Shown: positions 34,140 through 43,269 of the stretch, one piece after another
Layout: every line of letters begins with the position of its first letter
How positions within the stretch are numbered: position 1 is the first letter of the stretch
Assembly: GCA_900545805.1 (NCBI GenBank)
Contig: URAL01000007.1
Span: forward strand, 1 to 55,301
From: an uncultured Eubacteriales bacterium
Lineage (GTDB): Bacteria; Bacillota; Clostridia; Oscillospirales; Oscillospiraceae
Reading direction: 5' to 3'
Length of the DNA stretch: 55,301 bases
Made by a program: the position numbers and the translations under genes
Notes under the pieces: model-generated
Databases searched by the model: none
Told to the model about the DNA's origin: nothing
What the model saw: the letters and a program-made list of their open reading frames with translations, nothing else

Positions 34140-34715
34140 TTGCAGCAGCTTATCGAGCGCATCAAGCGTGACGGCGTGGTAAAGCCAGGCGGAGTTCTGA
34201 AGGTGGACAGCTTTTTAAATCATCAGATCGACCCGAAGCTTAGCTACGACATGGCAAAGGAGATACACAGACTGTTTGAAAACGAGGACGTCAACAAGAT
34301 ACTCACCATCGAGGCCTCCGGCATCGGCATGGCCGTCCTGACGGGACTTGTGTTCGACTGTCCCGTGGTCTTTGCAAAAAAGAGCAAGACGATAAATCTC
34401 TCGGACGATGTGTACTCAACGACAGTGTATTCCTTCACGCATCAGGTCTCGAAGCAGGTGCTTGTTTCAAAGCGCTATCTTAACCCCGGCGACAGAGTGC
34501 TGATAGTAGACGACTTCCTTGCAAACGGCGCGGCGCTCGAGGGGCTGTGCGATATCGTCGAGCAGGCGGGAGCGACGGTCGTCGGAGCGGCAATCGCAAT
34601 AGAAAAGGCCTTCCAGCCCGGCGGCGCAAAGCTGCGTGCAAGAGGACTGCACATCGAGTCGCTGGCACGTATCGAGTCTATGAGCGACGACAGCATTGTC
34701 TTCTGTCAGGAATAA
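34140..34715 (+). CDS. xpt: Xanthine phosphoribosyltransferase
   Basis: A 191-residue type I phosphoribosyltransferase. VLKVDSFLNHQIDP near the N-terminus is characteristic of Xpt, and VLIVDDFLANGAALEGL is the PRPP-binding loop. It converts xanthine and PRPP to XMP in purine salvage. The start is TTG at 34140, seven bases after GAGGTGG; this gives the usual Xpt N-terminus, whereas the longer frame does not. It lies next to a guanine-riboswitch-controlled nucleoside importer, making a purine salvage neighbourhood. Confidence 0.93.
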   Translation: MQQLIERIKRDGVVKPGGVLKVDSFLNHQIDPKLSYDMAKEIHRLFENEDVNKILTIEASGIGMAVLTGLVFDCPVVFAKKSKTINLSDDVYSTTVYSFTHQVSKQVLVSKRYLNPGDRVLIVDDFLANGAALEGLCDIVEQAGATVVGAAIAIEKAFQPGGAKLRARGLHIESLARIESMSDDSIVFCQE

Positions 34716-34767
34716 ACATGCACAAAAAACGCAAAGAAAAAATGTTAAACTTGGCTAAAAACCAGTC

Positions 34768-34796
34768 TTGACTTTTTTCGACGCAGTTGATATGCT
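34768..34796 (+). promoter_or_regulatory. Promoter of the riboswitch-controlled importer operon
   Basis: TTGACT, 17-base spacer, TATGCT, placing the transcript start about 30 bases before the aptamer. Confidence 0.75.
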
Positions 34797-34833
34797 AAAC
34801 GTGTTCCCGATAAAGGGCACGAAAAACAGAATA

Positions 34834-34906
34834 TTTTCGATATATAGCAAATAATATGGATTTGAAGTCTCTACCCGGACGCCGTAAATGACCGGACTAT
34901 CGAAGC
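34834..34906 (+). promoter_or_regulatory. Guanine-class purine riboswitch aptamer
   Basis: P1 is TTCGATA/TATCGAA (34836-34842 with 34898-34904). P2 is CAAAT/ATTTG with loop AATATGG, J2/3 is AAGTCTCTACC, and P3 is CCGG/CCGG with loop GCCGTAAAT. J3/1 reads ACTAT, with the C that pairs with guanine (adenine riboswitches have T). The loops L2 and L3 keep the bases of the kissing interaction. Confidence 0.92.
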
Positions 34907-34961
34907 TTAATACAGAGGGAGAAGCTTTTTTCGCTCTTCCCTTGGCTTTGGTGTTTATTTT

Positions 34962-34998
34962 CGCCGGTCACAGATCCATGTGTCCGGCGTTTTTTATT
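34962..34998 (+). terminator. Riboswitch-controlled terminator
   Basis: CGCCGG-CACA stem closed by TGTG-CCGGCG, then a long T-rich run, 66 bases before the importer start. It would end transcription when guanine is bound (inference from this class). Confidence 0.85.
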
Positions 34999-35064
34999 TT
35001 ATTTTTATTTGTATCAAAGCTCATATGAGCTTGATAATAGAATTTTTTGGAGGGTAACCGAAAG

Positions 35065-36279
35065 ATGATGAAGAAGATTACTGCACTGCTTTTGGCATTG
35101 GCCATGGTATTTGCGCTGTGTGCCTGCGGCAACGGCGACAAGGACAAGGACAATGACGGCGACAAAGCCAAGATAAAGGTCGGATTCATATTCCTGCACG
35201 ATGAGAACTCCACCTACGACCTCAACTTCATGAATGCGGCAGAGGCTGCATGCAAGAACCTCGGCGTCGAGTATGTATTCAAGAAGAACATCCCCGAAGA
35301 TCAGAAGTGCTACGACGCAGCTGCAGAGCTTGCCGAAGACGGCTGCAACATCATCTTCGCCGACAGCTTCGGCCATGAGCCGTTTATCATTGAGGCGGCA
35401 AAAGAGTTCCCCGATGTTCAGTTCTGCCACTCCACCGGCACTCTCGCTCACACTGAGAAGCTTTCCAACTACCACAACGCATTCGCTTCCATCTACGAAG
35501 GCCGCTATCTTGCAGGTATCGCAGCAGGCCTCAAGCTCAATGAGATGATCGCAAACGGCGAGTTCACCGCTGACGAGGCAAAAATGGGCTATGTCGGCGC
35601 ATTCACCTACGCAGAAGTTATCTCCGGTTACACCTCTTTCTTCCTCGGCGCACGCTCGGTCTGCCCCAGCGTTACCATGGACGTGACCTTCACCGGCTCC
35701 TGGTACGATGAGACCGCAGAGAAGGAAGCAGCTAACACCCTCATCAAGAACGGCTGCAAGCTCATCAGCCAGCACGCCGACTCCATGGGCGCTCCCACCG
35801 CATGCGAGACCGCAGGTGTTCCCAACGTTTCCTACAACGGCAGCACCGTTTCCGCCTGCCCCAACACCTTTATCGTTTCCTCCCGCATCGACTGGACTCC
35901 CTACTACGAGTACGCAATCAAGGCAGTCATGAACGGCGAGACCATCGACACCGACTGGACCGGCACCCTTGCTACCGGCTCCGTTGTCCTGACCGACGTT
36001 AACGAGAAGGCAGCAGCAGAGGGCACCGCAAAGGCAATTGCAGATGCAACCGCAAAGCTCGAGGACGGAAGCCTGAAGGTCTTCGACATCACCACCTTCA
36101 CCGTCAAGGGCAAGCAGCTCGACAGCTACATGGCCGACGTTGACACCGATAAGGACTACACGCCCGACACTGAGGCTGTAAAGGATGGCGCATTCCTCGA
36201 GTCTACCTACCGCTCCGCTCCTTACTTCGATGTTCAGATCGACGGCATCAACCTGCTCGATACCAACTTCGGCAGCTGA
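35065..36279 (+). CDS. BMP-family nucleoside ABC transporter substrate-binding lipoprotein
   Basis: A 404-residue lipoprotein with signal peptide and lipobox MVFALCAC. It is a BMP-type (PnrA/Med-like) periplasmic-binding protein, with KVGFIFLHDENSTYDLNFMN at the start of the mature domain, IFADSFGHEPFIIEAAKEFP, and YEGRYLAGIAAG in the hinge region. PnrA-like proteins bind purine nucleosides, which agrees with the guanine riboswitch upstream. ATG 35065 lies ten bases after GGAGGG. Strongly biased codons suggest high expression. Confidence 0.92.
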   Translation: MMKKITALLLALAMVFALCACGNGDKDKDNDGDKAKIKVGFIFLHDENSTYDLNFMNAAEAACKNLGVEYVFKKNIPEDQKCYDAAAELAEDGCNIIFADSFGHEPFIIEAAKEFPDVQFCHSTGTLAHTEKLSNYHNAFASIYEGRYLAGIAAGLKLNEMIANGEFTADEAKMGYVGAFTYAEVISGYTSFFLGARSVCPSVTMDVTFTGSWYDETAEKEAANTLIKNGCKLISQHADSMGAPTACETAGVPNVSYNGSTVSACPNTFIVSSRIDWTPYYEYAIKAVMNGETIDTDWTGTLATGSVVLTDVNEKAAAEGTAKAIADATAKLEDGSLKVFDITTFTVKGKQLDSYMADVDTDKDYTPDTEAVKDGAFLESTYRSAPYFDVQIDGINLLDTNFGS

Positions 36280-36305
36280 TATACCGAATAAGCAACGTTA
36301 AATTA

Positions 36306-36338
36306 AAAGGAAGCTCCGCGCATACGGAGCTTCCTTTA
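36306..36338 (+). terminator. Terminator/attenuator after the binding-protein gene
   Basis: AAAGGAAGCTCCG stem with a six-base loop. The T run is short, so readthrough into the ATPase gene is likely. Confidence 0.75.
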
Positions 36339-36344
36339 ACCGCT

Positions 36345-36384
36345 TAAGCTGACAGACGGCAGGGGTTCGTCTCCCGTCAGCTTA
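36345..36384. repeat. Short palindromic hairpin, family C copy 2
   Basis: TAAGCTGAC pairs with GTCAGCTTA, enclosing AGACG/CGTCT. The right 28 bases match the right arm of the family A repeat at 54463-54490 at about 24 positions. Confidence 0.6.
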
Positions 36385-36463
36385 TTCGGCCGTGCAGGAA
36401 AGAGCATGGAAATATGCCGTGCTTTTTCCTGTGCAGCTACTATTACATATCGGGAGATACGAG

Positions 36464-38005
36464 ATGGATAATAAAAACGCCGCCGTGAAGATGAGAAACA
36501 TATCAAAATCCTTCGGCACGGTAAAAGCTAACGACAAGATTTGGCTCGATATATACAGAGGCGAGATACTTGCGCTTCTGGGAGAGAACGGTTCTGGCAA
36601 GACCACCCTCATGAATATGCTCTCAGGCATTTATTTTCCCGATGAGGGCGAGATATTTGTTGACGACAAAGAGGTCGTCATACGCTCCCCCAAGGATGCG
36701 CTCAAGCTCGGCATCGGTATGATCCACCAGCACTTCAAGCTTGTCGACGTTCTTACGGCGACAGAGAACATCATTCTGGGCCTTGAGGGGAAGGGCAGGC
36801 TCGACCTCAAGGCTGCGGCGAAAAAGATCCGCGAGATCTGCGACGCTTACGGCTTTGACGTCGATCCCGATCAGCACATTTACGAGATGAGCGTTTCGCA
36901 GAAGCAGACCGTCGAGATAGTCAAAGTGCTCTACCGCGGCGCGGATATCCTCATTCTCGATGAGCCGACGGCGGTGCTCACCCCGCAGGAGACCGATAAG
37001 CTTTTTGCCGTTTTGCGCAACATGCGCGACGCGGGCAAGGCGATCGTTATAATAACCCACAAGATGCACGAGGTCGAGGAGCTCTCCGACAGAGTTGCGG
37101 TTCTGCGGCACGGCCAGTTCATCGGCGATATGCCGACAAAGAACACAAACGCTCAGGAAATGACCAATATGATGGTCGGTCACGCGGTCGAGCTGAATAT
37201 AGACCGCCCCGACCCCGTCGATCCCAAGCCGAGGATCGAGGTCAAAAACCTCACCGTGCGCAGTATCGACGGTATAGTCAAGCTCGATGACGTATCCTTC
37301 ACCGCAAACAGCGGCGAGATACTCGGCATCGCGGGCATATCCGGCTGCGGACAGAAGGAGCTGCTTGAGGCCATCGCCGGGCTTCAGCCGACCGAGAGCG
37401 GCAGCGTAAGCTATATAAAAGACAACGGCGAAAGAGAAGAGCTCCTTGGCAAGGATCCGCTTTCCATAGCCGATCTCGGTGTTGTGCTCTCCTTCGTTCC
37501 CGAGGACAGGCTAGGCATGGGGCTTGTCGCAAATATGGATCTCGGTGATAACATGATGCTCCGCTCGTTCAGAAAGGGCAAGAGCATCTTCACCGACAGA
37601 AAAAGTCCCCGCAAGCTCGCCGAAAACGTAGTTGACGAGCTTGAGGTCGTAACTCCCGGCATAAGCACTCCGGTGCGCCGTCTCTCCGGCGGCAATGTTC
37701 AGAAGGTGCTCGTCGGACGCGAGATAGCCTCGGCTCCGACGGTGCTGCTCACGGCCTATGCCGTGCGCGGACTTGATATCAATTCGTCCTACACGATATA
37801 CGATCTTATTAACCGCCAGAAGCAGAAGGGCGTCGCCGTCATATACGTCGGCGAGGATCTCGACGTGCTGCTCGAGCTGTGCGACAGGATACTCGTCCTG
37901 TGCGGCGGCAAGGTCAGCGGCATAGTTCCCGGCCACGGCGCAAAAAAACGCGAGGTCGGCATGATGATGACGAAGCTTGGAGGCGAGAAGGCAGATGAAA
38001 AATAA
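36464..38005 (+). CDS. Nucleoside ABC transporter ATP-binding protein (double ATPase)
   Basis: A 513-residue protein with two ATPase domains. The first has Walker A GENGSGKTTLMNMLSG, a signature changed to MSVSQKQTVEI, and Walker B ILILDEPTAVLTPQE. The second is degenerate (Walker A-like GISGCGQKELLEAIAG, signature LSGGNVQKVLVGREI, Walker B replaced by TVLLTAYAVRGLD), as is usual in sugar/nucleoside importers of this group. It works with the two permeases that follow; its end overlaps the next gene by 11 bases. The start at 36464 follows GGGAGA. Confidence 0.94.
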   Translation: MDNKNAAVKMRNISKSFGTVKANDKIWLDIYRGEILALLGENGSGKTTLMNMLSGIYFPDEGEIFVDDKEVVIRSPKDALKLGIGMIHQHFKLVDVLTATENIILGLEGKGRLDLKAAAKKIREICDAYGFDVDPDQHIYEMSVSQKQTVEIVKVLYRGADILILDEPTAVLTPQETDKLFAVLRNMRDAGKAIVIITHKMHEVEELSDRVAVLRHGQFIGDMPTKNTNAQEMTNMMVGHAVELNIDRPDPVDPKPRIEVKNLTVRSIDGIVKLDDVSFTANSGEILGIAGISGCGQKELLEAIAGLQPTESGSVSYIKDNGEREELLGKDPLSIADLGVVLSFVPEDRLGMGLVANMDLGDNMMLRSFRKGKSIFTDRKSPRKLAENVVDELEVVTPGISTPVRRLSGGNVQKVLVGREIASAPTVLLTAYAVRGLDINSSYTIYDLINRQKQKGVAVIYVGEDLDVLLELCDRILVLCGGKVSGIVPGHGAKKREVGMMMTKLGGEKADEK

Positions 38006-39107
38006 TAACAGAGAGCCGCTGCTGCATATCGTCAAGCGCGGCGCACTGCCATGGTACAAGGCATGGGGCATCCGCCTTCTGGCGATAGTCATTGCGCTCA
38101 TAGTCTGCGCGATAGTCACCATGACCGTTACCGGAGAAAATCCCATTCAGGTCTACGCAACAATGCTCGACAGCTCCTTCGGAAGCGAGCGCAAGGTCTG
38201 GATATTTGCTCAGAGCACCGCAATGCTGCTGGGCGTATCGCTCGCCGTAACTCCGGCGTTCAAGATGAAGTTCTGGAACATCGGCGGCGAGGGTCAGATC
38301 CTCGCGGGCTGTCTTGCGGCAGCAGCGTGCATGATCTGCCTGGCAGATACGGTCTCCAATGGCCTGCTCATAGCGATAAGCGCCGTGGCAAGCATCGCCG
38401 CGGGCGCAATATGGGGCGGCATTCCGGCGTTTTTCAAGGCAAAGTGGAACACGAACGAGACACTGTTCACGCTTATGATGAACTATGTCGCAACTCAGCT
38501 CGTTGCGTTTTTCGTTATCATATGGGAGGTGCCCAAGGGCGCAGGACAGATTGGCATTATAAACCAGAGCACCCAGATCGGCTGGCTTCCGCAGCTCGGC
38601 GGCAATAAGTACATGCTAAATGTTCTGGTCATCCTTGTTCTGACCGTTTTGGTGTATATTTACCTTAGCTATTCAAAGCACGGCTACGAGCTGACCGTTG
38701 TCGGCGAAAGCGAGCGCACGGCGCGCTACGTCGGCATAAAGGTTGAAAAGGTCATTATCCGCACGATGCTCCTGTCGGGAGCTATATGCGGACTCGTAGG
38801 TTTTCTGCTTGTTTCCGGCACAGACCATACGCTGTCCACCTCGCTCTCGGGCGGGCGCGGCTTCACGGCGGTCATGATCTCCTGGCTTGCAAAGTTCAAC
38901 CCCATTATCATGATATTTGCGAGCATGCTGCTTGCCTTCCTCGATAAGGGCGCAAGCGCGATATCCACGAATTTCGGCCTGAACCACTCATTTTCAGATA
39001 TTCTCACCGGACTTATCCTGTTCTTTATTATCGGCTGCGAGTTCTTTATAAGCTACAAGATAAGCTTCCGCAAGGCGGCGGGAAAGGAGAGCGCGGAAAA
39101 TGTTTGA
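37995..39107 (+). CDS. Nucleoside ABC transporter permease 1
   Basis: A 370-residue permease of the RbsC/NupP-like group with about ten hydrophobic segments and the conserved stretch MKFWNIGGEGQILAGCLAAA. ATG 37995 is preceded by GGAGGCGAG inside the ATPase gene. It overlaps the next permease gene by eight bases. Confidence 0.93.
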   Translation: MKNNNREPLLHIVKRGALPWYKAWGIRLLAIVIALIVCAIVTMTVTGENPIQVYATMLDSSFGSERKVWIFAQSTAMLLGVSLAVTPAFKMKFWNIGGEGQILAGCLAAAACMICLADTVSNGLLIAISAVASIAAGAIWGGIPAFFKAKWNTNETLFTLMMNYVATQLVAFFVIIWEVPKGAGQIGIINQSTQIGWLPQLGGNKYMLNVLVILVLTVLVYIYLSYSKHGYELTVVGESERTARYVGIKVEKVIIRTMLLSGAICGLVGFLLVSGTDHTLSTSLSGGRGFTAVMISWLAKFNPIIMIFASMLLAFLDKGASAISTNFGLNHSFSDILTGLILFFIIGCEFFISYKISFRKAAGKESAENV

Positions 39108-40086
39108 TATAGTATCCTTCTTCCCGAGAGCCGTAATGCAGGGTGTACCTCTGCTCTTCGGCGGCACGGGAGAGATAATAACCGAAAAATCCGGCAACCT
39201 CAACCTCGGCATACCCGGCATCATGTATGTCGGCGGCATATGCGGCGTTATCGGCGCTTTTATGTACGAGCAGTCGACCGCTGAGCTTAACAGCCTTCTT
39301 GCGATACTTATTCCCGTGCTGTCCTGCCTGCTCGGCTCGCTGCTCATGGGACTGCTGTACTGCTTTCTGACCGTAACGCTCAGAGCAAACCAGAATGTCA
39401 CCGGCCTTGCGATGACCACCTTCGGCATCGGAATCGGCAACTTCTTCGGCGGCTCGCTCATAAAGCTCACGGACGCCGAGGTCCCCTCCATTGCCCTGTC
39501 TGCGACAAGCAGGGTATTCAGCAAATCGCTGCCCTTTGCCGACAGCCTCGGCTGGTTCGGCAAGATGTTTTTGAGCTACGGCTTTCTTGCCTATGTGTCG
39601 ATAATAATCGCCGTAATAGCGGCTTACGTCATAAAAAAGACCCGCGTCGGCCTCAACCTGCGCGCCGTCGGCGAGAGCCCCGCGACAGCCGATGCCGCCG
39701 GTATAAACGTTAACCGCTATAAATACATCGCAACCTGCATCGGCAGCATGATCGCAGGTCTCGGCGGCCTGTACTACGTCATGGACTATGCCTGCGGCGT
39801 TTGGTCAAACGACGCATTCGGCGACCGCGGCTGGCTTGCCATCGCGCTGGTCATCTTCTCGATTTGGAGACCGAATCTTGCGATAATCGCATCGATACTT
39901 TTCGGCGGTCTGTATATCGTGTATTTGTACATCCCGGCGGGAACTCAGCTTTACATGATGGAGCTGTACAAGATGCTCCCGTACCTTGTCACGATTATCG
40001 TGCTCGTCGCTGTATCCATGCGCAAAAAGCGCGAGAACGAGCCGCCCGCGGCGCTCGGCCTTGCATATTTCCGAGAGGAACGATAG
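39100..40086 (+). CDS. Nucleoside ABC transporter permease 2
   Basis: A 328-residue permease, the usual partner of the preceding one. ITEKSGNLNLGIPGIMYVGG is the conserved segment of this subfamily, and LRAVGESPATADAAGINVNR is the coupling region. About nine membrane segments. It completes a BMP-ATPase-permease-permease importer, the normal complement for purine nucleoside uptake in Firmicutes. Confidence 0.94.
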   Translation: MFDIVSFFPRAVMQGVPLLFGGTGEIITEKSGNLNLGIPGIMYVGGICGVIGAFMYEQSTAELNSLLAILIPVLSCLLGSLLMGLLYCFLTVTLRANQNVTGLAMTTFGIGIGNFFGGSLIKLTDAEVPSIALSATSRVFSKSLPFADSLGWFGKMFLSYGFLAYVSIIIAVIAAYVIKKTRVGLNLRAVGESPATADAAGINVNRYKYIATCIGSMIAGLGGLYYVMDYACGVWSNDAFGDRGWLAIALVIFSIWRPNLAIIASILFGGLYIVYLYIPAGTQLYMMELYKMLPYLVTIIVLVAVSMRKKRENEPPAALGLAYFREER

Positions 40087-40090
40087 CTTT

Positions 40091-40120
40091 AACGCTCCGG
40101 TCTCTGCACCGGAGCGTTTG
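40091..40120 (+). terminator. Terminator of the nucleoside importer operon
   Basis: AACGCTCCGG stem with a short loop followed by TTTGTT. Confidence 0.8.
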
Positions 40121-40134
40121 TTAATCTGCATTGC

Positions 40135-40163
40135 TTGCGCAACGGGCGGCTTTAGCTTATATT
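40135..40163 (+). promoter_or_regulatory. Promoter of the XRE membrane regulator gene
   Basis: TTGCGC, 17-base spacer, TATATT, 24 bases before the start codon. Confidence 0.65.
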
Positions 40164-40186
40164 GGAGCCGTAAGGAGGTAGATGAT

Positions 40187-40627
40187 ATGTTCTCTGAAAA
40201 CCTGAAAACACTGCGTAAGCAGAAGGGCTTTACGCAGGAGGAGCTTGCGGCGCGGCTGAATATTGTGAGACAGACCGTTTCAAAATGGGAAAAGGGTCTT
40301 TCGGTGCCGGATGCCGAGCTACTTATACGACTGGCGGAGATACTTGAGGTTCCGGTCAGCACTTTGCTCGGCTCGGCGATACCCGACGATAAGGAGCCTG
40401 ACGATATTGCGCGGCAGCTTTCTCATATAAATGAGCAGCTTGCCGTAAAAAACCGCCGCAGCCGCCGCATATGGCGCACGGCAGCCGCCGTGCTCATAGC
40501 GGTCGTTGTTATATATCTGCTGCTCATCGCCGTAAATATCATAGCATTTAACAAGTTTAGAGTAGATGATCCCGGCAGGGTGCAGGTGACCGACTATGTG
40601 GAGGTCATGCCGGAAAAGCAGAAATAG
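40187..40627 (+). CDS. XRE-family regulator with C-terminal membrane segment
   Basis: A 146-residue protein. Residues 1-60 are a Cro/CI-type helix-turn-helix (FTQEELAARLNIVRQTVSKWEKG). A short linker with basic residues and one hydrophobic segment (about 101-122, VLIAVVVIYLLLIAVNIIAF) follow, with an extracytoplasmic tail of about 24 residues. Such membrane-tethered XRE proteins are common in clostridia; the signal and targets are unknown. AAGGAGG lies nine bases before the ATG. Monocistronic. Confidence 0.88.
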   Translation: MFSENLKTLRKQKGFTQEELAARLNIVRQTVSKWEKGLSVPDAELLIRLAEILEVPVSTLLGSAIPDDKEPDDIARQLSHINEQLAVKNRRSRRIWRTAAAVLIAVVVIYLLLIAVNIIAFNKFRVDDPGRVQVTDYVEVMPEKQK

Positions 40628-40666
40628 AAAAAGGTGCTGTCTCATTGTGAGGCAGCACCTTTTTGA
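40628..40666. terminator. Bidirectional terminator
   Basis: AAAAAGGTGCTG stem with its complement and T run between the XRE gene and convergent ruvX. Confidence 0.9.
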
Positions 40667-40669
40667 TGC

Positions 40670-41077
40670 TCATAATGTCCCGAGGTAGCCCTCGAGAATA
40701 AGGCTCGCCGCGACCGCATCGACGGTTTTGCGGTGCTTTTTTTCCCTTTTGCCGTTTGCGCGGAGTATCGCGTGCGCCTCGACGCTGCTGCGGCGCTCGT
40801 CCCACATAACGACGGGAATGTCGGTTTTGCTTTCTAAGAGAGCGGCAAACTCGCGGCATTTTTCCGCCCTTGCTCCCTCCGTGCCGTCCATATTCCTCGG
40901 CAGACCCAGCACAAAGCGCTCGACCGAGCGTGACCTTGCCTCGCGCACGATCTCGTCCGCCAGTGCATCTGCGTCCCACTGGTTTACCGTCCACGCCTCG
41001 CCGACGAGGATGTTCATCGCGTCCGAAACGGCAAGTCCGGTGCGCGCATCGCCGTAATCTATTCCCATGATCCGCAT
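40670..41077 (-). CDS. ruvX: RuvX/YqgF-family resolvase-like nuclease
   Basis: A 135-residue RNase H-fold protein with GIDYGDARTGLAVSD (first acidic residue), LGLPRNMDGTEG and the VVMWDERRSSVEAH motif, all typical of YqgF. In bacteria the family acts in 16S rRNA 5'-end maturation and is annotated as a putative Holliday junction resolvase. It follows folC by nine bases and is last in a run of minus-strand genes. Confidence 0.94.
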   Translation of the reverse strand: MRIMGIDYGDARTGLAVSDAMNILVGEAWTVNQWDADALADEIVREARSRSVERFVLGLPRNMDGTEGARAEKCREFAALLESKTDIPVVMWDERRSSVEAHAILRANGKREKKHRKTVDAVAASLILEGYLGTL

Positions 41078-41086
41078 ATCGTCACC

Positions 41087-42358
41087 TCACTTCAGGCCGA
41101 AGCATGCGCGTATCTGCCCGCATATGTACAGCGAGCCGAAGGCGCAGACCATAGCGTCCTGCTCCTGCGCGATATCACGCGCAAGGTCGACTCCGTCCTC
41201 GACGGTATCGGCAATGCTGACCTCATGGCAGCTTCCGCGGAAGAACTCGGCCAGTTCTCCGGCCGGGAGCGCACGCTCGGAGTTGGGCGTTACGCACACG
41301 CAGGCGTCAAACAGCGGCGCGAGCGTGGCGGCGATAGCCTTGTAGTCCTTATCCTTCAGAACACCGACGAGTGCAACGCGTTTTCTGTCGGGGAAATAGT
41401 GCTCCAGGCACTCGCGCAGAGCGGCGGCGCACTGCGGATTGTGCCCTCCGTCGAGCACGAACCATGGATCGTCCGTGTGCAGAACCTCAAACCGCGCCGG
41501 CCACGCGACGGAATAAAGTCCGGCCTCGACCGCCTCGTCGTCGATATCCCAGCCCTGCTCGCGAAGAACATTCAACGTCTCGAGCACGGTCGCGGCGTTG
41601 TGCAGCTGATGCTCGCCCAAAAGAGGTATCGCGTAGCTTGTGCCGTTATAGGAAAACACCTGCCCGTCAATGGAATCAAAATCGACTTTTATATCGTCAA
41701 AATCGGGAACATACAGCTCTGCGCTCATTTCACGGCAGACCTCGCGCACAATCTCCATAGTCTCGCCGTACTGCTGATACATGACTACCGCCGCGCCGTA
41801 TTTGATGATGCCGGCCTTTTCATAGGCGATCTCGGACAGCGTTCTGCCGAGTATGGCCGTGTGATCAAGGCCGATATTGGCTATGACGCAGCATTCGGGG
41901 CAGGGGATGACGTTCGTTGCGTCGTATCTGCCGCCGAGCCCGACCTCAAGAATGACGATCTCGCAGCCGGAATCGGCAAACCAGCGCAGCGCGGCGGCGG
42001 TCATCATCTCAAACTCAGTGGGGTGATCGTCCATCGCGTCTGCATGCCGCTTTATCTCAGTGACTATCTCGGCAAGCGTATTATCCTCTATCTGCCTGCC
42101 GTTTATCTGCATGCGCTCGTTGAAGCGGCGCAGATACGGTGAGGTGTAAAGTCCCGTCCTGAAGCCCGCTCTGCGCATGACGGAGGCGAGCATCGCACAT
42201 ATGCTGCCCTTGCCGTTGGTTCCGGCGACGTGGACGAATTTCAGCTCCGACTGCGGATTGCCGAGTCTTGCGAGCAGCTCCGTTATGCGCTCAAGCCCGA
42301 GGCGTGAGCCTCTCCACGAGGTGCCGTTAATGTATTCAATCGCCTGTTTGTAATCCAT
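41087..42358 (-). CDS. folC: Folylpolyglutamate/dihydrofolate synthase
   Basis: A 423-residue Mur-ligase-fold enzyme with the P-loop HVAGTNGKGSICAMLASV, the folate loop TSPYLRRFNERMQING and the metal/ATP region VILEVGLGGRYDATN. It adds glutamate to folates and possibly to dihydropteroate. Order hydrolase-folC-ruvX, with short spacers, suggests one transcript. Confidence 0.95.
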   Translation of the reverse strand: MDYKQAIEYINGTSWRGSRLGLERITELLARLGNPQSELKFVHVAGTNGKGSICAMLASVMRRAGFRTGLYTSPYLRRFNERMQINGRQIEDNTLAEIVTEIKRHADAMDDHPTEFEMMTAAALRWFADSGCEIVILEVGLGGRYDATNVIPCPECCVIANIGLDHTAILGRTLSEIAYEKAGIIKYGAAVVMYQQYGETMEIVREVCREMSAELYVPDFDDIKVDFDSIDGQVFSYNGTSYAIPLLGEHQLHNAATVLETLNVLREQGWDIDDEAVEAGLYSVAWPARFEVLHTDDPWFVLDGGHNPQCAAALRECLEHYFPDRKRVALVGVLKDKDYKAIAATLAPLFDACVCVTPNSERALPAGELAEFFRGSCHEVSIADTVEDGVDLARDIAQEQDAMVCAFGSLYICGQIRACFGLK

Positions 42359-42368
42359 ATTTTGACCT

Positions 42369-43268
42369 TCATTTAATATATTTTGCGATAAACGCGTCTA
42401 TTTTAGCTGCGTATGCCGTGCCGCTCGTGAACATTGCTTCTATATGCCGTGTGCCCTCGGTGAAAAGACAGTCCTTGTCGGTCGGGCAGGCGTCAAATGC
42501 ACGCGGTGCGTTTTCAAACGGGACGGTAGGATCGTCCACGCCGTGTACAAACAGCATCGGGCACCTGGCGTGCGCGAGATTTCCCATTACCTCCGTGCCT
42601 TCAAGCTCATAGCCCGCGACGTACCTGTTCATCTTTGCAATAAGTTCGTATACGAATCCGAGCTGAGAGCGCAGTATGGGGCGTGCGTCGATAAAGCCGC
42701 TGTCTTCAACGATGAATTTTACGGTATCGGGAACACGGTCGCTCATTTTCATGACCGTCGCCCCGCCGAGGGAAAAGCCGTGCAGCACGATCTGGATATC
42801 ACGGCCGAGCTCAGCCTCTAAAAAATCGAGCCATTTCAGACAATCGGCGCTTTCAAAAACGTCGTAGCCGAACCAATTGCCGCCCGACAGACCGGACGCG
42901 GTGTTGTCGGGGGCGAAGATATCAAAGCCGCGGCTGTGGTAGTATTCGTGCAGCATGCCGGCGGTTTCCGCGTGCTCGGAGTGATAGCCGTGGACGATGA
43001 ACGCGATCCTTTTGCCGAATTTTTTGCCGCAGGGGAAATAAAAGCCCTGCAGAGTCTCGCCGCGCTCGGACTGCATCGTATAGCACAGATGCACCTTGCG
43101 CTCCAAACCGTTTGCGTGCCTGTCGCGCCAGACATAGTATTCCGGGCAGTGCGTTTTCTTATCCAGCAGAGCCTCAAGCAGCGGCGGACGGCGGCGCGCA
43201 AAGATGTATCTGTAAACATCCCATACGGCAAGCAGAGGTATCGCCGCAAGCAAGTATTTTCTCTTCAT
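42369..43268 (-). CDS. Alpha/beta hydrolase with N-terminal membrane segment
   Basis: A 299-residue protein with a hydrophobic N-terminus (YLLAAIPLLAVWDVYRYIF) that probably anchors it. An alpha/beta-hydrolase domain follows: HGYHSEHAE (oxyanion region), nucleophile elbow HGFSLGGATV, the acid in HGVDDPTVPF and the catalytic His in GTRHIEAMF. The family includes surface or cytoplasmic esterases and peptidases; the substrate is unknown. It ends 10 bases before folC and begins one base after the permease stop. Confidence 0.9.
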   Translation of the reverse strand: MKRKYLLAAIPLLAVWDVYRYIFARRRPPLLEALLDKKTHCPEYYVWRDRHANGLERKVHLCYTMQSERGETLQGFYFPCGKKFGKRIAFIVHGYHSEHAETAGMLHEYYHSRGFDIFAPDNTASGLSGGNWFGYDVFESADCLKWLDFLEAELGRDIQIVLHGFSLGGATVMKMSDRVPDTVKFIVEDSGFIDARPILRSQLGFVYELIAKMNRYVAGYELEGTEVMGNLAHARCPMLFVHGVDDPTVPFENAPRAFDACPTDKDCLFTEGTRHIEAMFTSGTAYAAKIDAFIAKYIK

Positions 43269-43269
43269 A

